The translations under genes were made by a program, and so were the position numbers. Positions 1 to 5,381 of a stretch of DNA of 34,331 nt are shown piece by piece. Origin of the DNA: a virus; IMG/VR virus record IMGVR_UViG_3300046740_000325, positions 1 to 34,331 of that record; one strand, 5' to 3'. The notes beneath the pieces were generated by a model. That model was not told where the DNA came from. It was given only the letters and a program-made list of their open reading frames with translations, and searched no databases. How positions within the stretch are numbered: position 1 is the first letter of the stretch; every line of letters starts with the position of its first letter.

Positions 1-1
1 C

Positions 2-64
2 GCGATGGCGGTGCGCGACCCGGCTGATGTCGGGATGTGGCCGCGCGAGGGCGCCTCCGAGTGA
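2..64 (+). CDS. C-terminal end of an upstream gene (partial)
   Basis: An open frame enters from outside the window and ends at TGA 62-64, giving about 20 residues (A M A V R D P A D V G M W P R E G A S E). The next gene starts at GTG 61, overlapping this stop, the same stop/start coupling used by most genes here, which supports the frame. Too little is visible to name a product. It could instead be a tiny ORF starting at ATG 5. Confidence 0.35.
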   Translation, partial: AMAVRDPADVGMWPREGASE

Positions 65-285
65 TCTGCCGGCGGCTCTACGGCGGCAGCGCGCGGGACT
101 GCGAGTGCCGGCTGCCCGCGGGCGGCTGGGCCGAGTGTCCGCCGCCAGCGCGCCGGGTGATCCCGCGGGTCGCGCCACCGTCACTGTCGGGCGATCTGTG
201 CGACCAGTGCGGCAGCGCCCAGATGATCCGCGCCGGCACCTGTTTGCTGTGCCTCAACTGCGGCACCAGCGAAGGCTGCGGCTGA
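61..285 (+). CDS. Zinc-ribbon protein like the C-terminal tail of B12-dependent ribonucleotide reductase
   Basis: A 74-residue protein. The last ~28 residues have the pattern C-x2-CG-x3-MIR-x-GTC-x2-C-x2-CGT-x2-GC, closely matching the extreme C-terminus of adenosylcobalamin-dependent (class II) ribonucleotide reductase NrdJ, where the cysteine pairs re-reduce the active site. The first ~40 residues are Arg/Pro/Cys-rich and unrecognised. The catalytic barrel of NrdJ (well over 600 residues) is absent, so this is a free-standing tail: a fragment, a trans-acting tail of a split enzyme encoded upstream, or a reused zinc ribbon. GTG 61 is chosen because it overlaps the preceding TGA; a GTG at 37 is also in frame. 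The motif match is direct; the function is inferred. Confidence 0.6.
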   Translation: MICRRLYGGSARDCECRLPAGGWAECPPPARRVIPRVAPPSLSGDLCDQCGSAQMIRAGTCLLCLNCGTSEGCG

Positions 286-299
286 CAGTGAGGTGAGCC

Positions 300-467
300 A
301 TGACCGCAGGCATCTGGTTCTGGATACTCTACGTCATCTCCATCGTCTTCTCGGGCGGATGGTACTGGCGCAACCCGGCAGCCCAACCCTTTGGCCCGTT
401 CGCCCTCGTCCTGATGGTCCTGATCGGCCTCTTGGGCTGGGGCGTGTTCGGAGCGCCGATCCGATGA
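300..467 (+). CDS. Small membrane protein, two hydrophobic segments
   Basis: A 55-residue protein with two strongly hydrophobic stretches, about residues 5-23 (IWFWILYVISIVF...) and 34-51 (FALVLMVLIGLLGWGVF), separated by a short polar loop containing WYWRNP. It should span the membrane twice. A good ribosome site (TGAGGTGA, about 290-297) lies just upstream of the ATG. The stop overlaps the next start (ATGA at 464-467), placing it in a run of tiny coupled genes. No family is recognised. A holin-like role is possible from size and topology alone, but the position far from lysis genes does not support it. Confidence 0.6.
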   Translation: MTAGIWFWILYVISIVFSGGWYWRNPAAQPFGPFALVLMVLIGLLGWGVFGAPIR

Positions 468-616
468 TCGAGCGCGACCATTACCACTGCCCCGAGGACT
501 GCGAACACCCGCAGGCCTTTATCGTCGGCGAGCTGCTGGTGTGCGGCCGCTGCTGGTTCGCCCACGACACGGTAACGCCGATGGCCGCGTGCGACGAAAG
601 CCTGTGCCCAGAATGA
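464..616 (+). CDS. Small Cys/His-rich protein, probable zinc binder
   Basis: A 50-residue protein with paired cysteines: H-Y-H-CPEDCEHPQ near residues 6-17 and CGRC at about 27-30, then two later cysteines near the C-terminus. The spacing of the two pairs fits a small zinc ribbon. It starts inside the stop of the preceding membrane protein and ends inside the start of the next gene, so it is very likely translated by coupling. Similar tiny CxxC proteins are common in alphaproteobacterial phages; the function is unknown. Confidence 0.6.
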   Translation: MIERDHYHCPEDCEHPQAFIVGELLVCGRCWFAHDTVTPMAACDESLCPE

Positions 617-783
617 TCGTCATCGAACGCAGCCGCGTCGACGACCGCTGGTGCGTCGCCTCGCGCTACCGCGAAACCCTGTGCCGCGGATGGTTCGTGC
701 CGGCCGCGGTGGTCGTGGCGGTCATCTGCTGGCCCCTCGATCGCGCCCGCGCCCGCCGCTTGATGGCCGGGCTGAAACCTTGA
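613..783 (+). CDS. Small single-span membrane protein
   Basis: A 56-residue protein with a hydrophilic N-terminal half and one hydrophobic segment at about residues 27-41 (WFVPAAVVVAVICWP), followed by an Arg-rich tail (RARARRL). The positive-inside rule would place the C-terminus in the cytoplasm. The ATG at 613 overlaps the previous stop (614-616). No known family is recognised. Confidence 0.5.
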   Translation: MIVIERSRVDDRWCVASRYRETLCRGWFVPAAVVVAVICWPLDRARARRLMAGLKP

Positions 784-825
784 GCCCGCGAGCGAGCGAG
801 AACCCTGAGCGCCGCGCGATAGCCC
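778..825 (+). repeat. Mini-array of the GCGNGARCCC repeat
   Basis: A degenerate unit CCTTGAGCCC (778-787) is followed exactly 18 bp later by GCGAGAACCC (796-805), an exact B-type unit of the larger arrays, and then by a degenerate GCGATAGCCC (816-825). Orientation matches the array at 2260-2473. It lies at the 3' side of the small accessory cluster. Confidence 0.45.
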
Positions 826-899
826 CACCACCGGCGCGACCGATGGCAGCCATAACCCACCCCGAGACCCACCGCTGCAGCCGCTGCAAGACAGAGTAA
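780..899 (+). CDS. Tiny protein ending in a CxxC motif
   Basis: TTG at 780 overlaps the previous stop (781-783) and gives 39 residues; ATG 843 would give 18. The C-terminal end is H-R-C-S-R-C-K-T-E, a single CxxC. The first part (A S E N P E R R A I) is encoded by a short stretch of the 18-bp repeat found at 2.3 and 3.0-3.4 kb. This could be a remnant rather than a working gene. Confidence 0.25.
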   Translation: MSPRASENPERRAIAPPPARPMAAITHPETHRCSRCKTE

Positions 900-912
900 T
901 CCACTGGCCGCT

Positions 913-1299
913 TTGAGTACCGTGAAGCAACGACCACCGGCCGGAAACAACGCACCCCGCGCTGCGCCGTCAACTATCAGGCTCGGCACTGCAGCGAGAG
1001 AGCGCATCAACGCTGGTGTTTTAATTAAGCGATTGCAATGCTTTGCTATTGCGGATCCGGACAATCCTAAACCCGGCGATGTTCGGATGACCAGAACCCA
1101 AGCGTTCGTAGCCTTGGCGCTGCTCCGAAAGGTGCTGCCCGATCTCGCCTCGGTGGAAGTATCGGGCAACCCTGATCGGCCGTTAACCGTGCAGGTCGTG
1201 CGCTTCAGCGATGCCGAGGCGCTCGAGGTTGACGACAAGCCATTGATAAAGCTGCAACAATGGAGCGAGGCCGAGGCGCTCGAGCCTGAGGAGACCTGA
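913..1299 (+). CDS. Putative small terminase subunit-like protein
   Basis: A 128-residue protein. The central part has the pattern R-E-R-I...L-I-x-R-L-Q...M-T-R-T-Q-A...A-L-L-R-K-V-L-P-D-L-A-S-V-E-V-S-G, which resembles small DNA-binding proteins near the terminase of rhizobial phages, often annotated as small terminase subunit-like. In that role it would recognise phage DNA and hand it to the large subunit (5382-6713). The C-terminus repeats an acidic motif (DAEALE and EAEALEPEE). The chosen TTG at 913 has no clear ribosome site; GTG 922 is an alternative. A stretch near 1015-1060 is more AT-rich than its surroundings. Family assignment is from recall of pattern only. Confidence 0.5.
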   Translation: MSTVKQRPPAGNNAPRAAPSTIRLGTAARERINAGVLIKRLQCFAIADPDNPKPGDVRMTRTQAFVALALLRKVLPDLASVEVSGNPDRPLTVQVVRFSDAEALEVDDKPLIKLQQWSEAEALEPEET

Positions 1300-1761
1300 G
1301 CGTCCAGTCCTCAGGGGACTGAGTGATCACAGCGTTATCAACGGCTTAGACGCGACGTCTGACACAGAGGGGGTCGAGGCCCCCCGGCCTACCCCCCGGG
1401 GGCACCCATCGGCTGGACAGCGGGCAAGGGGTCGGTAGGACCCGGCCTGGGGGACCGCCCCCGTGTGTGTGCTGGTTTCAGCCCACCCGATTTTTTTCAG
1501 AACGGCGATTTTCTCTGTTATCCAACAGGCCCCTCCCGTGCTTGCACATAGGCCGCCCCACCCCCCTTTGGGCCTGACCGTTGTGGGCGTCATCCCCATA
1601 AGCTTATGCGTGATGGTGATCTGCTGAGCGTCCGGGGGATCATGCGGGCGAGGCACGGCCGGGCGCGGTCAGGTCTTTTGTTGGTGCGGCGGTGCGGGTT
1701 CTCCACGTTCCGGCTCCTGAGCCGTGCTGGGAGGACGGTTTCCCGCGTTGGGCTAGAGCCG
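1300..1761. other. 462-bp non-coding gap with G/C blocks
   Basis: No convincing gene lies between the small-terminase-like gene and the end of the HNH gene. It holds a small hairpin (CAGTCC...GGACTG, about 1304-1321), runs of C and G that pair locally (for example GGGGG-accg-CCCCC near 1447-1464), a T-run (about 1491-1497) and a perfect 12-bp palindrome CATAAGCTTATG at 1597-1608. A packaging or regulatory site is possible given the neighbouring HNH nuclease, but nothing in the sequence proves it. Confidence 0.4.
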
Positions 1762-2154
1762 CTATCGCCAGTCGCTCTCGTCCCAGTTTCCCTTGCCGGC
1801 GTTGCAATCGTCGCACAGCACTTGGAGGTTCCAGGGATCGAGGGCGAGGTCGGGTCTCCGCTTGCGCGGTTGGATGTGGTCAACATTAAGCCGGATGCCG
1901 TCTGCCGGCGAGGCGCCACAGCACTCGCATCGGCCGCTCGCCATCCGCAGCGCCTTGTAGCGCAAGGTGCGCCACGCGTATGTCTTCAGGAACTCGTTGG
2001 ATCGGACATCGACCCCCTCAATCAGCCGCTGTGTTGGAGGCGGAACAGAGGGTAGATCGATGCGGAAAATTGAGCCACCTCGGGCTCGTGAGCACGCCTT
2101 GGCTCTAGCTATCCCAGCCCTAAGGCTTCGCCCCCCCGCGGGGACAGCGCTCAT
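1762..2154 (-). CDS. HNH endonuclease
   Basis: A 130-residue protein with a complete HNH fold at residues ~70-130: a first cysteine knuckle (C76, C78, C79), the V-D92-H93-I motif, N109 in D-P-W-N-L-Q-V-L-C, and a second knuckle C114-D-D-C117 followed by N-A-G-K-G-N-W-D-E-S-D-W-R, a very typical ending. These nucleases nick or cut DNA with one metal ion and in many tailed phages help the terminase at the packaging site. The N-terminal ~45 residues are Arg/Ala-rich, but no better in-frame start is visible before the conserved F-L-K-x-Y-x-W-R segment, so ATG 2154 is used. It is transcribed opposite to the terminase genes and diverges from the array and genes at 2260-3015. Confidence 0.85.
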   Translation of the reverse strand: MSAVPAGGRSLRAGIARAKACSRARGGSIFRIDLPSVPPPTQRLIEGVDVRSNEFLKTYAWRTLRYKALRMASGRCECCGASPADGIRLNVDHIQPRKRRPDLALDPWNLQVLCDDCNAGKGNWDESDWR

Positions 2155-2259
2155 CTCTCGGCGTCAAAATTGCGGCGAAACGGGCTCATGTTGGCGGCCG
2201 CCGTGCAAACCTGTTCGCACGATAAACCGTAGCGGCGCCGCGATGCACCTGTTTTAATG

Positions 2260-2473
2260 CGGGGAGCCCAGATATATACGCGAGCCCTGGTGCTGGCGGG
2301 AACCCTCGAATGCAGCGCGAGCCCAAAGGTTATGCGTGAACCCAACAAGAGGCGCGAGCCCGATGAGGGGCGAGAACCATACACCATTGCGCGAGCCTTC
2401 TGGCCGGCGTGAACCCAAAACTCTGCGCGCCGCTTGGCCCGACGATGAGCCCGCCGACAGGCCGCGCGAGCCT
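2260..2473 (+). repeat. 18-bp-periodic repeat array 1 (GCGCGAGCCC / GCGTGAACCC)
   Basis: About twelve 10-bp units begin at 2260, 2278, 2296, 2315, 2334, 2352, 2370, 2389, 2407, 2425 (degenerate), 2443 (degenerate) and 2464. Steps are 18 bp or, in a few places, 19 (once 21). Two versions tend to alternate: GCGCGAGCCC and GCG(T/A/G)GAACCC. The spacers of 8-9 bp differ from each other. The array lies between the HNH start (2154) and the gene at 2587. It is the reverse complement in motif of the array at 3030-3386. If translated in the plus frame it gives a six-residue repeat (VNPxxx-ASPxxx-ENPxxx). Confidence 0.8.
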
Positions 2474-2590
2474 GCCGATCGGGCGCCTGCGGTCTTTTAT
2501 GCCCCGCCCGGGACCTGCCAATTCTGCGACCGGCGGCGCGCCGCCGCCGCCTCCTCGATGCGGCGGATGCGGGAGAAGGGCGAAGGGTGA
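2336..2590 (+). CDS. Small CxxC protein with N-terminus encoded by the repeat array
   Basis: An 84-residue reading whose C-terminal ~36 residues (A-P-P-G-T-C-Q-F-C-D-R-R-R then an Arg/Met-rich tail) look like a genuine small phage protein with one CxxC. Its TGA (2588-2590) overlaps the GTG of the next gene, supporting translation. The first ~45 residues come from the repeat array and read as Asn-Pro/Ser-Pro hexapeptides. The true start is uncertain: GTG 2336 and ATG 2363 are both in frame, and no strong ribosome site marks either. Either the repeat invaded the 5' end of this gene, or the gene really begins inside it. Confidence 0.4.
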   Translation: MNPTRGASPMRGENHTPLREPSGRREPKTLRAAWPDDEPADRPREPADRAPAVFYAPPGTCQFCDRRRAAAASSMRRMREKGEG

Positions 2591-2838
2591 GCGAGATGGT
2601 CGAGCGGGTGAAACGGGTCATCTGGGCCGGCGCCGATCATCCTGACCCAGAGGTCTGCCGGATAATCGCCCAAAACGTGTTGGAGGCGCTGCGCGAGCCG
2701 ACCGGAGAGATGAAGGATGCCGGGGCGGCGACCTACGGTATCCACGACGCTCATATCGGCCCCCTTCCGCAGGGTGTCATTATTGGCCAGCCCTCCAAGG
2801 CGTGGCGCGCGATGATCGATGCGGCGCGGGGGCGGTAG
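2587..2838 (+). CDS. Conserved small phage protein (REPT...AWRAMIDAA type)
   Basis: An 83-residue protein with a pattern seen in many alphaproteobacterial phage hypothetical proteins: M-V-E-R-V-K-R-x-I at the N-terminus, A-L-R-E-P-T-x-E-M-K-D-A-G in the middle and A-W-R-A-M-I-D-A-A at the end. It is probably a compact helical cytoplasmic protein. Function is unknown in the family. GTG 2587 overlaps the previous stop; ATG 2596 is an alternative start nine bases later. It lies between the two inverted repeat arrays. Confidence 0.7.
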   Translation: MSEMVERVKRVIWAGADHPDPEVCRIIAQNVLEALREPTGEMKDAGAATYGIHDAHIGPLPQGVIIGQPSKAWRAMIDAARGR

Positions 2839-2847
2839 GAGGACGCC

Positions 2848-3015
2848 GTGCCCAAAGGTACCAAGGTCGCGAGGCTCGAGGCCAAGCTGAAGGCCGAGTA
2901 CGGCAGCTCGCCCGCCGCCGCCGGCAAGGTCTACGGCACGCTCAACAAGGTCGGGCTGATGCGTGGCAACCAGCCGACCAAGAAGGGGCTGCAGAAGGCC
3001 AGCCGCTTGCGCTAG
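2848..3015 (+). CDS. Small basic phage protein (MPKGTK type)
   Basis: A 55-residue, strongly basic protein starting M-P-K-G-T-K-V-A-R-L-E-A-K-L-K and ending Q-P-T-K-K-G-L-Q-K-A-S-R-L-R. A very good ribosome site (TAGGAGGA, 2837-2844) precedes the GTG at 2848, which fixes the start. The content is typical of small phage proteins that may bind nucleic acid; no function is established. Its stop (3013-3015) is 14 bp before the first unit of repeat array 2. Confidence 0.65.
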   Translation: MPKGTKVARLEAKLKAEYGSSPAAAGKVYGTLNKVGLMRGNQPTKKGLQKASRLR

Positions 3016-3029
3016 GCGCGCCCAGGATA

Positions 3030-3386
3030 GGGTTCTCGCAACTCGTCGGGCTCGCGCCTCGTATTGGGTTCACGCAAGACATTGGGCTCGCGCACCGTTT
3101 GGGGTTCTCGCTCTTACTAGGGCTCGCGCCGTCGATCCGGGTTCGCGCAAATGCTTGGGCTCGCGCGCGTACTATAATAAGCGCGCGCAGGTGGTAGGGT
3201 TCACGCCGGTGACTGGGCTCGCGCACTCAATAGGGTTCACGCATTCAATGGGGCTCGCGCTTCGCTTTGGGTTCTCGCCCCTTTTAGGGCTCGCGCCTAT
3301 CGTAGGGTTCCCGCTACCCGATGGGCTCGCGCATTCAATGGGGCTCTCGCAAGACATTGGGCTCGCGCTATCTCCCGGGTTCACGC
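3030..3386 (+). repeat. 18-bp-periodic repeat array 2 (GGGCTCGCGC / GGGTTCACGC)
   Basis: Nineteen clear 10-bp units start at 3030, 3048, 3066, 3084, 3102, 3120, 3139, 3157, 3197, 3215, 3233, 3251, 3269, 3287, 3305, 3323, 3341, 3359 and 3377. All steps are exactly 18 bp except one of 19 (3120 to 3139) and one 40-bp gap holding a decayed unit. GGGTTC(A/T/G/C)CGC and GGGCTCGCGC alternate, giving a 36-bp super-period, broken once (3323-3359). The 8-bp spacers mostly differ, but AAGACATT occurs twice (3076, 3351) and ATTCAATG twice (3243, 3333). The array fills the gap between the convergent genes ending at 3015 and 3393. Confidence 0.9.
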
Positions 3387-3392
3387 ACCTCT

Positions 3393-4313
3393 TTAGGCTG
3401 GGTAGGGCGGTGGAATATAGGTGGTGTGGCCCTGGTGCGCGATCGGAAAGGGCGCCACGATCGGCCGCCCGAGCTTCAATAGCCACACCTCGTTCATGTG
3501 GCTGAGGAAGAGCTTGACCGCATAGCGCCGGGCCCGGCCGTCGATCTGCGACGGCGGCAGGTGGCCGGCGGCATAGTGCCCGTAGGCCTGCGTCTTCTTG
3601 CCGACCCGCGGCAGCCATAAGGCGGCATCGGCGGTGCGCTTGCCGGTGTCCGACATCATCTGCTCAAACACCTTGCGCTCGCGGTAGAGGTGGCCGTAGT
3701 AGCAGTCTTCGCGCGCCGCCAGCTTCATGAAACTCTGTCCGGCATGCCAGCACAGCGTCTTCAAACGCTGGTTGTAGGGTCGCTTTTCGCCGCTCTTCCA
3801 GGCCTTCTGACCATCGGCGGCGAGCCCGGCGAAGGCGTAGACCCGGCCGGCCGTGGGTCGCGGCCCCTCGAGGTTGGCCAGCATGCCGGCGGCGATGACC
3901 GGGCCGATGCCGACGATCTGGCGCATCCACTCGCCCATGACGTGCTCTTTTGTGTAGGCGTCGAGCGCGCGCTTGATCTGGCCTTCCAAGATCCGCGATT
4001 GCTCGAAGAGCCAGTCGACCAGGATGTGCGGCTCGGGCACCGGGTCCTCGGCTTCGCCGATCTTGACGCCTTTTTCGAGCGCGAGGGCCTGGGAATGGGC
4101 GCGCTTGCGGTTTTCTTGAAACGTGTAGTAGGCATCGACCAGGAACCGCGCCTCCTTGGGTCCCATGGTCCCGGCCGCCTGGAGGAGATCGCGGCTGAGC
4201 CGCCCGACGGCGAACTTGCTGGCCGCGCGCTCGGTGATCTCGATAACCTCGCCGCAAGACGGACACTCGATTTTTTCGTCGTCGTCATCGTCGACATAGG
4301 CCGCAAATGCCAT
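3393..4313 (-). CDS. Orphan IS110-type C-terminal (Transposase_20-like) domain protein
   Basis: A 306-residue protein. Residues 7-21 hold an acidic run and one CPSC. Residues 130-200 resemble the C-terminal domain of IS110/IS116-family transposases: helix-hairpin-helix G-I-G-P-V-I-A-A-G-M-L-A-N-L-E (135-149), Y-A-F-A-G-L (159-164) and K-S-G-E-K-R-P (173-179), where S174 is placed like the Ser of the SG motif. The N-terminal RuvC-like DEDD nuclease domain of those transposases is missing. The C-terminal ~60 residues (A-V-K-L-F-L-S-H...P-I-A-H-Q-G-H-T-x-Y-I-P-P-P) are a phage-type tail I have seen in hypothetical proteins. ATG 4313 follows CCGGAGG at a good distance. It is probably a DNA-binding phage protein, not an active transposase; no terminal inverted repeats were found. 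Confidence 0.6.
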   Translation of the reverse strand: MAFAAYVDDDDDEKIECPSCGEVIEITERAASKFAVGRLSRDLLQAAGTMGPKEARFLVDAYYTFQENRKRAHSQALALEKGVKIGEAEDPVPEPHILVDWLFEQSRILEGQIKRALDAYTKEHVMGEWMRQIVGIGPVIAAGMLANLEGPRPTAGRVYAFAGLAADGQKAWKSGEKRPYNQRLKTLCWHAGQSFMKLAAREDCYYGHLYRERKVFEQMMSDTGKRTADAALWLPRVGKKTQAYGHYAAGHLPPSQIDGRARRYAVKLFLSHMNEVWLLKLGRPIVAPFPIAHQGHTTYIPPPYPA

Positions 4314-4356
4314 TGGGGTGCCTCCGGTTTGCCGGTGTTTCAAGGGTATGTTGCCT

Positions 4357-5064
4357 ATGACAACCGATGCTGGCAACCCGGTTTCTAATTCAGACGCGGA
4401 GCCGCTCTCGACACCGGTCGCCGGCCCCCTCGCCGTCACGCCGCTCTATGTGACGGCGGCCGATCTCCTCGTGAAGTGGGACGATCCGGGGGCGACGTGG
4501 CGCTCGGTGCCGGTCCCGGCCGGCGCGACAGGACCGGCAGGACCAGCCGGCGCCGCTGGCGCCTTTTCTCTGATCGCGACAAGGACCGCCTCCGGCAGCG
4601 CCGATCTGCAATGGACCGGCTTGACCGGCAAAAAGTGGAAGATAATTGGCAATCTGCTCCTCCCTGCCACCAACTCCGCCCAGCTCCTTTTCCAGTATGG
4701 CACCGGCACCGGCCCGACATGGCACGGCACCGGCTACTACCAGGGCGGCCGGTTTGACGGCCTCACCGTATCGGCAAGCGCCGCCTTTCAGCAGAGCAAC
4801 CAGAACGCCTTTAAGGAACCGATACAGCAAACCAACGCCCAGCAAGGCGCCAGCTTTGACCTTACCTTCGAGACAGACAACGCGACCTTTCTGATGGTCC
4901 AAGGCATCATCAAACGTCTGCCGCGACACCGATCAACACACCTTCTCTATGTATTTCGGCGGCGTTGTCGGAAATTCGGCCCAGCTTACCGCGCTGCGCG
5001 TCCTAGAAACCGCGGGCAACATAACATCGGGCGAAGCATCGCTTTACTCGATCTCTTAGGGTGA
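4357..5064 (+). CDS. Fibre/virion beta-sandwich protein with collagen-like segment; probable frameshift
   Basis: The N-terminal ~65 residues lead to a short collagen-like run (G-A-T-G-P-A-G-P-A-G-A-A-G) and then to a domain typical of phage tail and fibre proteins (L-Q-W-T-G-L-T...L-F-Q-Y-G-T-G). The zero frame ends at 5064 with an Arg-rich tail unlike the rest. From about 4910 the +1 frame instead reads S-N-V-C-R-D-T-D-Q-H-T-F-S-M-Y-F-G-G, continuing to ...I-T-S-G-E-A-S-L-Y-S-I-S with stop TAG at 5057-5059, the normal end of this domain. One extra base (or two missing) around 4903-4915 explains this. ATG 4357 is preferred (AAGGG ten bases upstream); ATG 4348 is also in frame. It diverges from the IS110-like gene. 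Confidence 0.6.
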   Translation: MTTDAGNPVSNSDAEPLSTPVAGPLAVTPLYVTAADLLVKWDDPGATWRSVPVPAGATGPAGPAGAAGAFSLIATRTASGSADLQWTGLTGKKWKIIGNLLLPATNSAQLLFQYGTGTGPTWHGTGYYQGGRFDGLTVSASAAFQQSNQNAFKEPIQQTNAQQGASFDLTFETDNATFLMVQGIIKRLPRHRSTHLLYVFRRRCRKFGPAYRAARPRNRGQHNIGRSIALLDLLG

Positions 5065-5090
5065 GTGAGGCCGACGGCATGATGGGTACA

Positions 5091-5152
5091 ACTCCTGACT
5101 GAGGGGCTCATCCGCCTGCCGCACCCCCGTCGTGAACCGAATGGTCAGGAGT
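5091..5152 (+). promoter_or_regulatory. Inverted repeat that could hide the ribosome site of the 5160 gene
   Basis: ACTCCTGAC (5091-5099) is the exact reverse complement of GTCAGGAGT (5144-5152), with a 44-nt loop. The right arm contains AGGAG (5147-5151), the ribosome site of the ATG at 5160, so pairing would block translation initiation. No alternative pairing partner was established, so regulation is an inference. Confidence 0.35.
5099..5123 (+). repeat. Duplicate of the terminase gene 5' end
   Basis: These 25 bp match 5395-5419 inside the large terminase gene at 23 of 25 positions (CTGAGGG..CTCATCCG.CTGCCGCA). In the terminase the stretch encodes E-G-L-I-R-L-P-H. The copy stands 276 bp before the real start and is cut off by frame and sequence divergence, so it looks like a scar of insertion of the gene at 5160-5378. 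Confidence 0.6.
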
Positions 5153-5159
5153 GTGACCG

Positions 5160-5378
5160 ATGAGCGATTATTCAAGGATGATGGAGGGCACGCGCGGCGT
5201 TGCCGCCAGCCCGGTGGGGTACGCCATTGCGGCATTGCCGGTTGGCCCACCGGCGGGATCGATTGCCTTTGTCACCGATCAGTTGACCAGCCCTTGCGCC
5301 AAGGGCGCCGCGCCGGTGGCGGGCGGGGCGGTGCGATGCCTCGTCTTTTATAATGGCGCGGCCTGGGTCGGCGCCTGA
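5160..5378 (+). CDS. MSDY-leader protein 1 (short virion-type protein)
   Basis: A 72-residue protein. Residues 1-12 (MSDYSRMMEGTR) belong to a leader shared by five genes here. The body (A-F-V-T-D-Q-L...A-G-G-A-V-R-C-L-V-F-Y-N-G-A-A-W-V) matches a short beta module often found at the end of phage fibre or head-associated proteins. AGGAG nine bases upstream fixes ATG 5160, although that site lies in an inverted repeat. It ends three bases before the terminase start. Function is unknown; a minor virion or decoration protein is a reasonable guess. Confidence 0.6.
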   Translation: MSDYSRMMEGTRGVAASPVGYAIAALPVGPPAGSIAFVTDQLTSPCAKGAAPVAGGAVRCLVFYNGAAWVGA

Positions 5379-5381
5379 CGC

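Noticed and set aside
1327-1656. Minus-strand ORF with a GcrA-like stretch (WITEKIAVLKKIGWAE)
   Set aside because: Only about 15 residues resemble the start of GcrA (W-T-x-E-R-V-x-L-L-K-K-L-W); the SASQIA helix is missing and the rest is low-quality sequence, so chance is likelier.
3136-3150. tRNA T-loop (GGTTCGCGC)
   Set aside because: The GGTTC match is part of the repeat unit; no acceptor, D or anticodon stem can be formed around it.
3030-3386. CRISPR array
   Set aside because: Units are 10 bp with 8-bp spacers, far shorter than CRISPR repeats and spacers; two unit types alternate and no cas gene is near.
3393-4313. Complete IS110-family insertion sequence
   Set aside because: RuvC-like catalytic domain is missing, and no element ends or target features are seen.
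4314-4439. N-terminal extension of the IS110-like gene
   Set aside because: It overlaps the divergent fibre gene; CCGGAGG before ATG 4313 defines the start.
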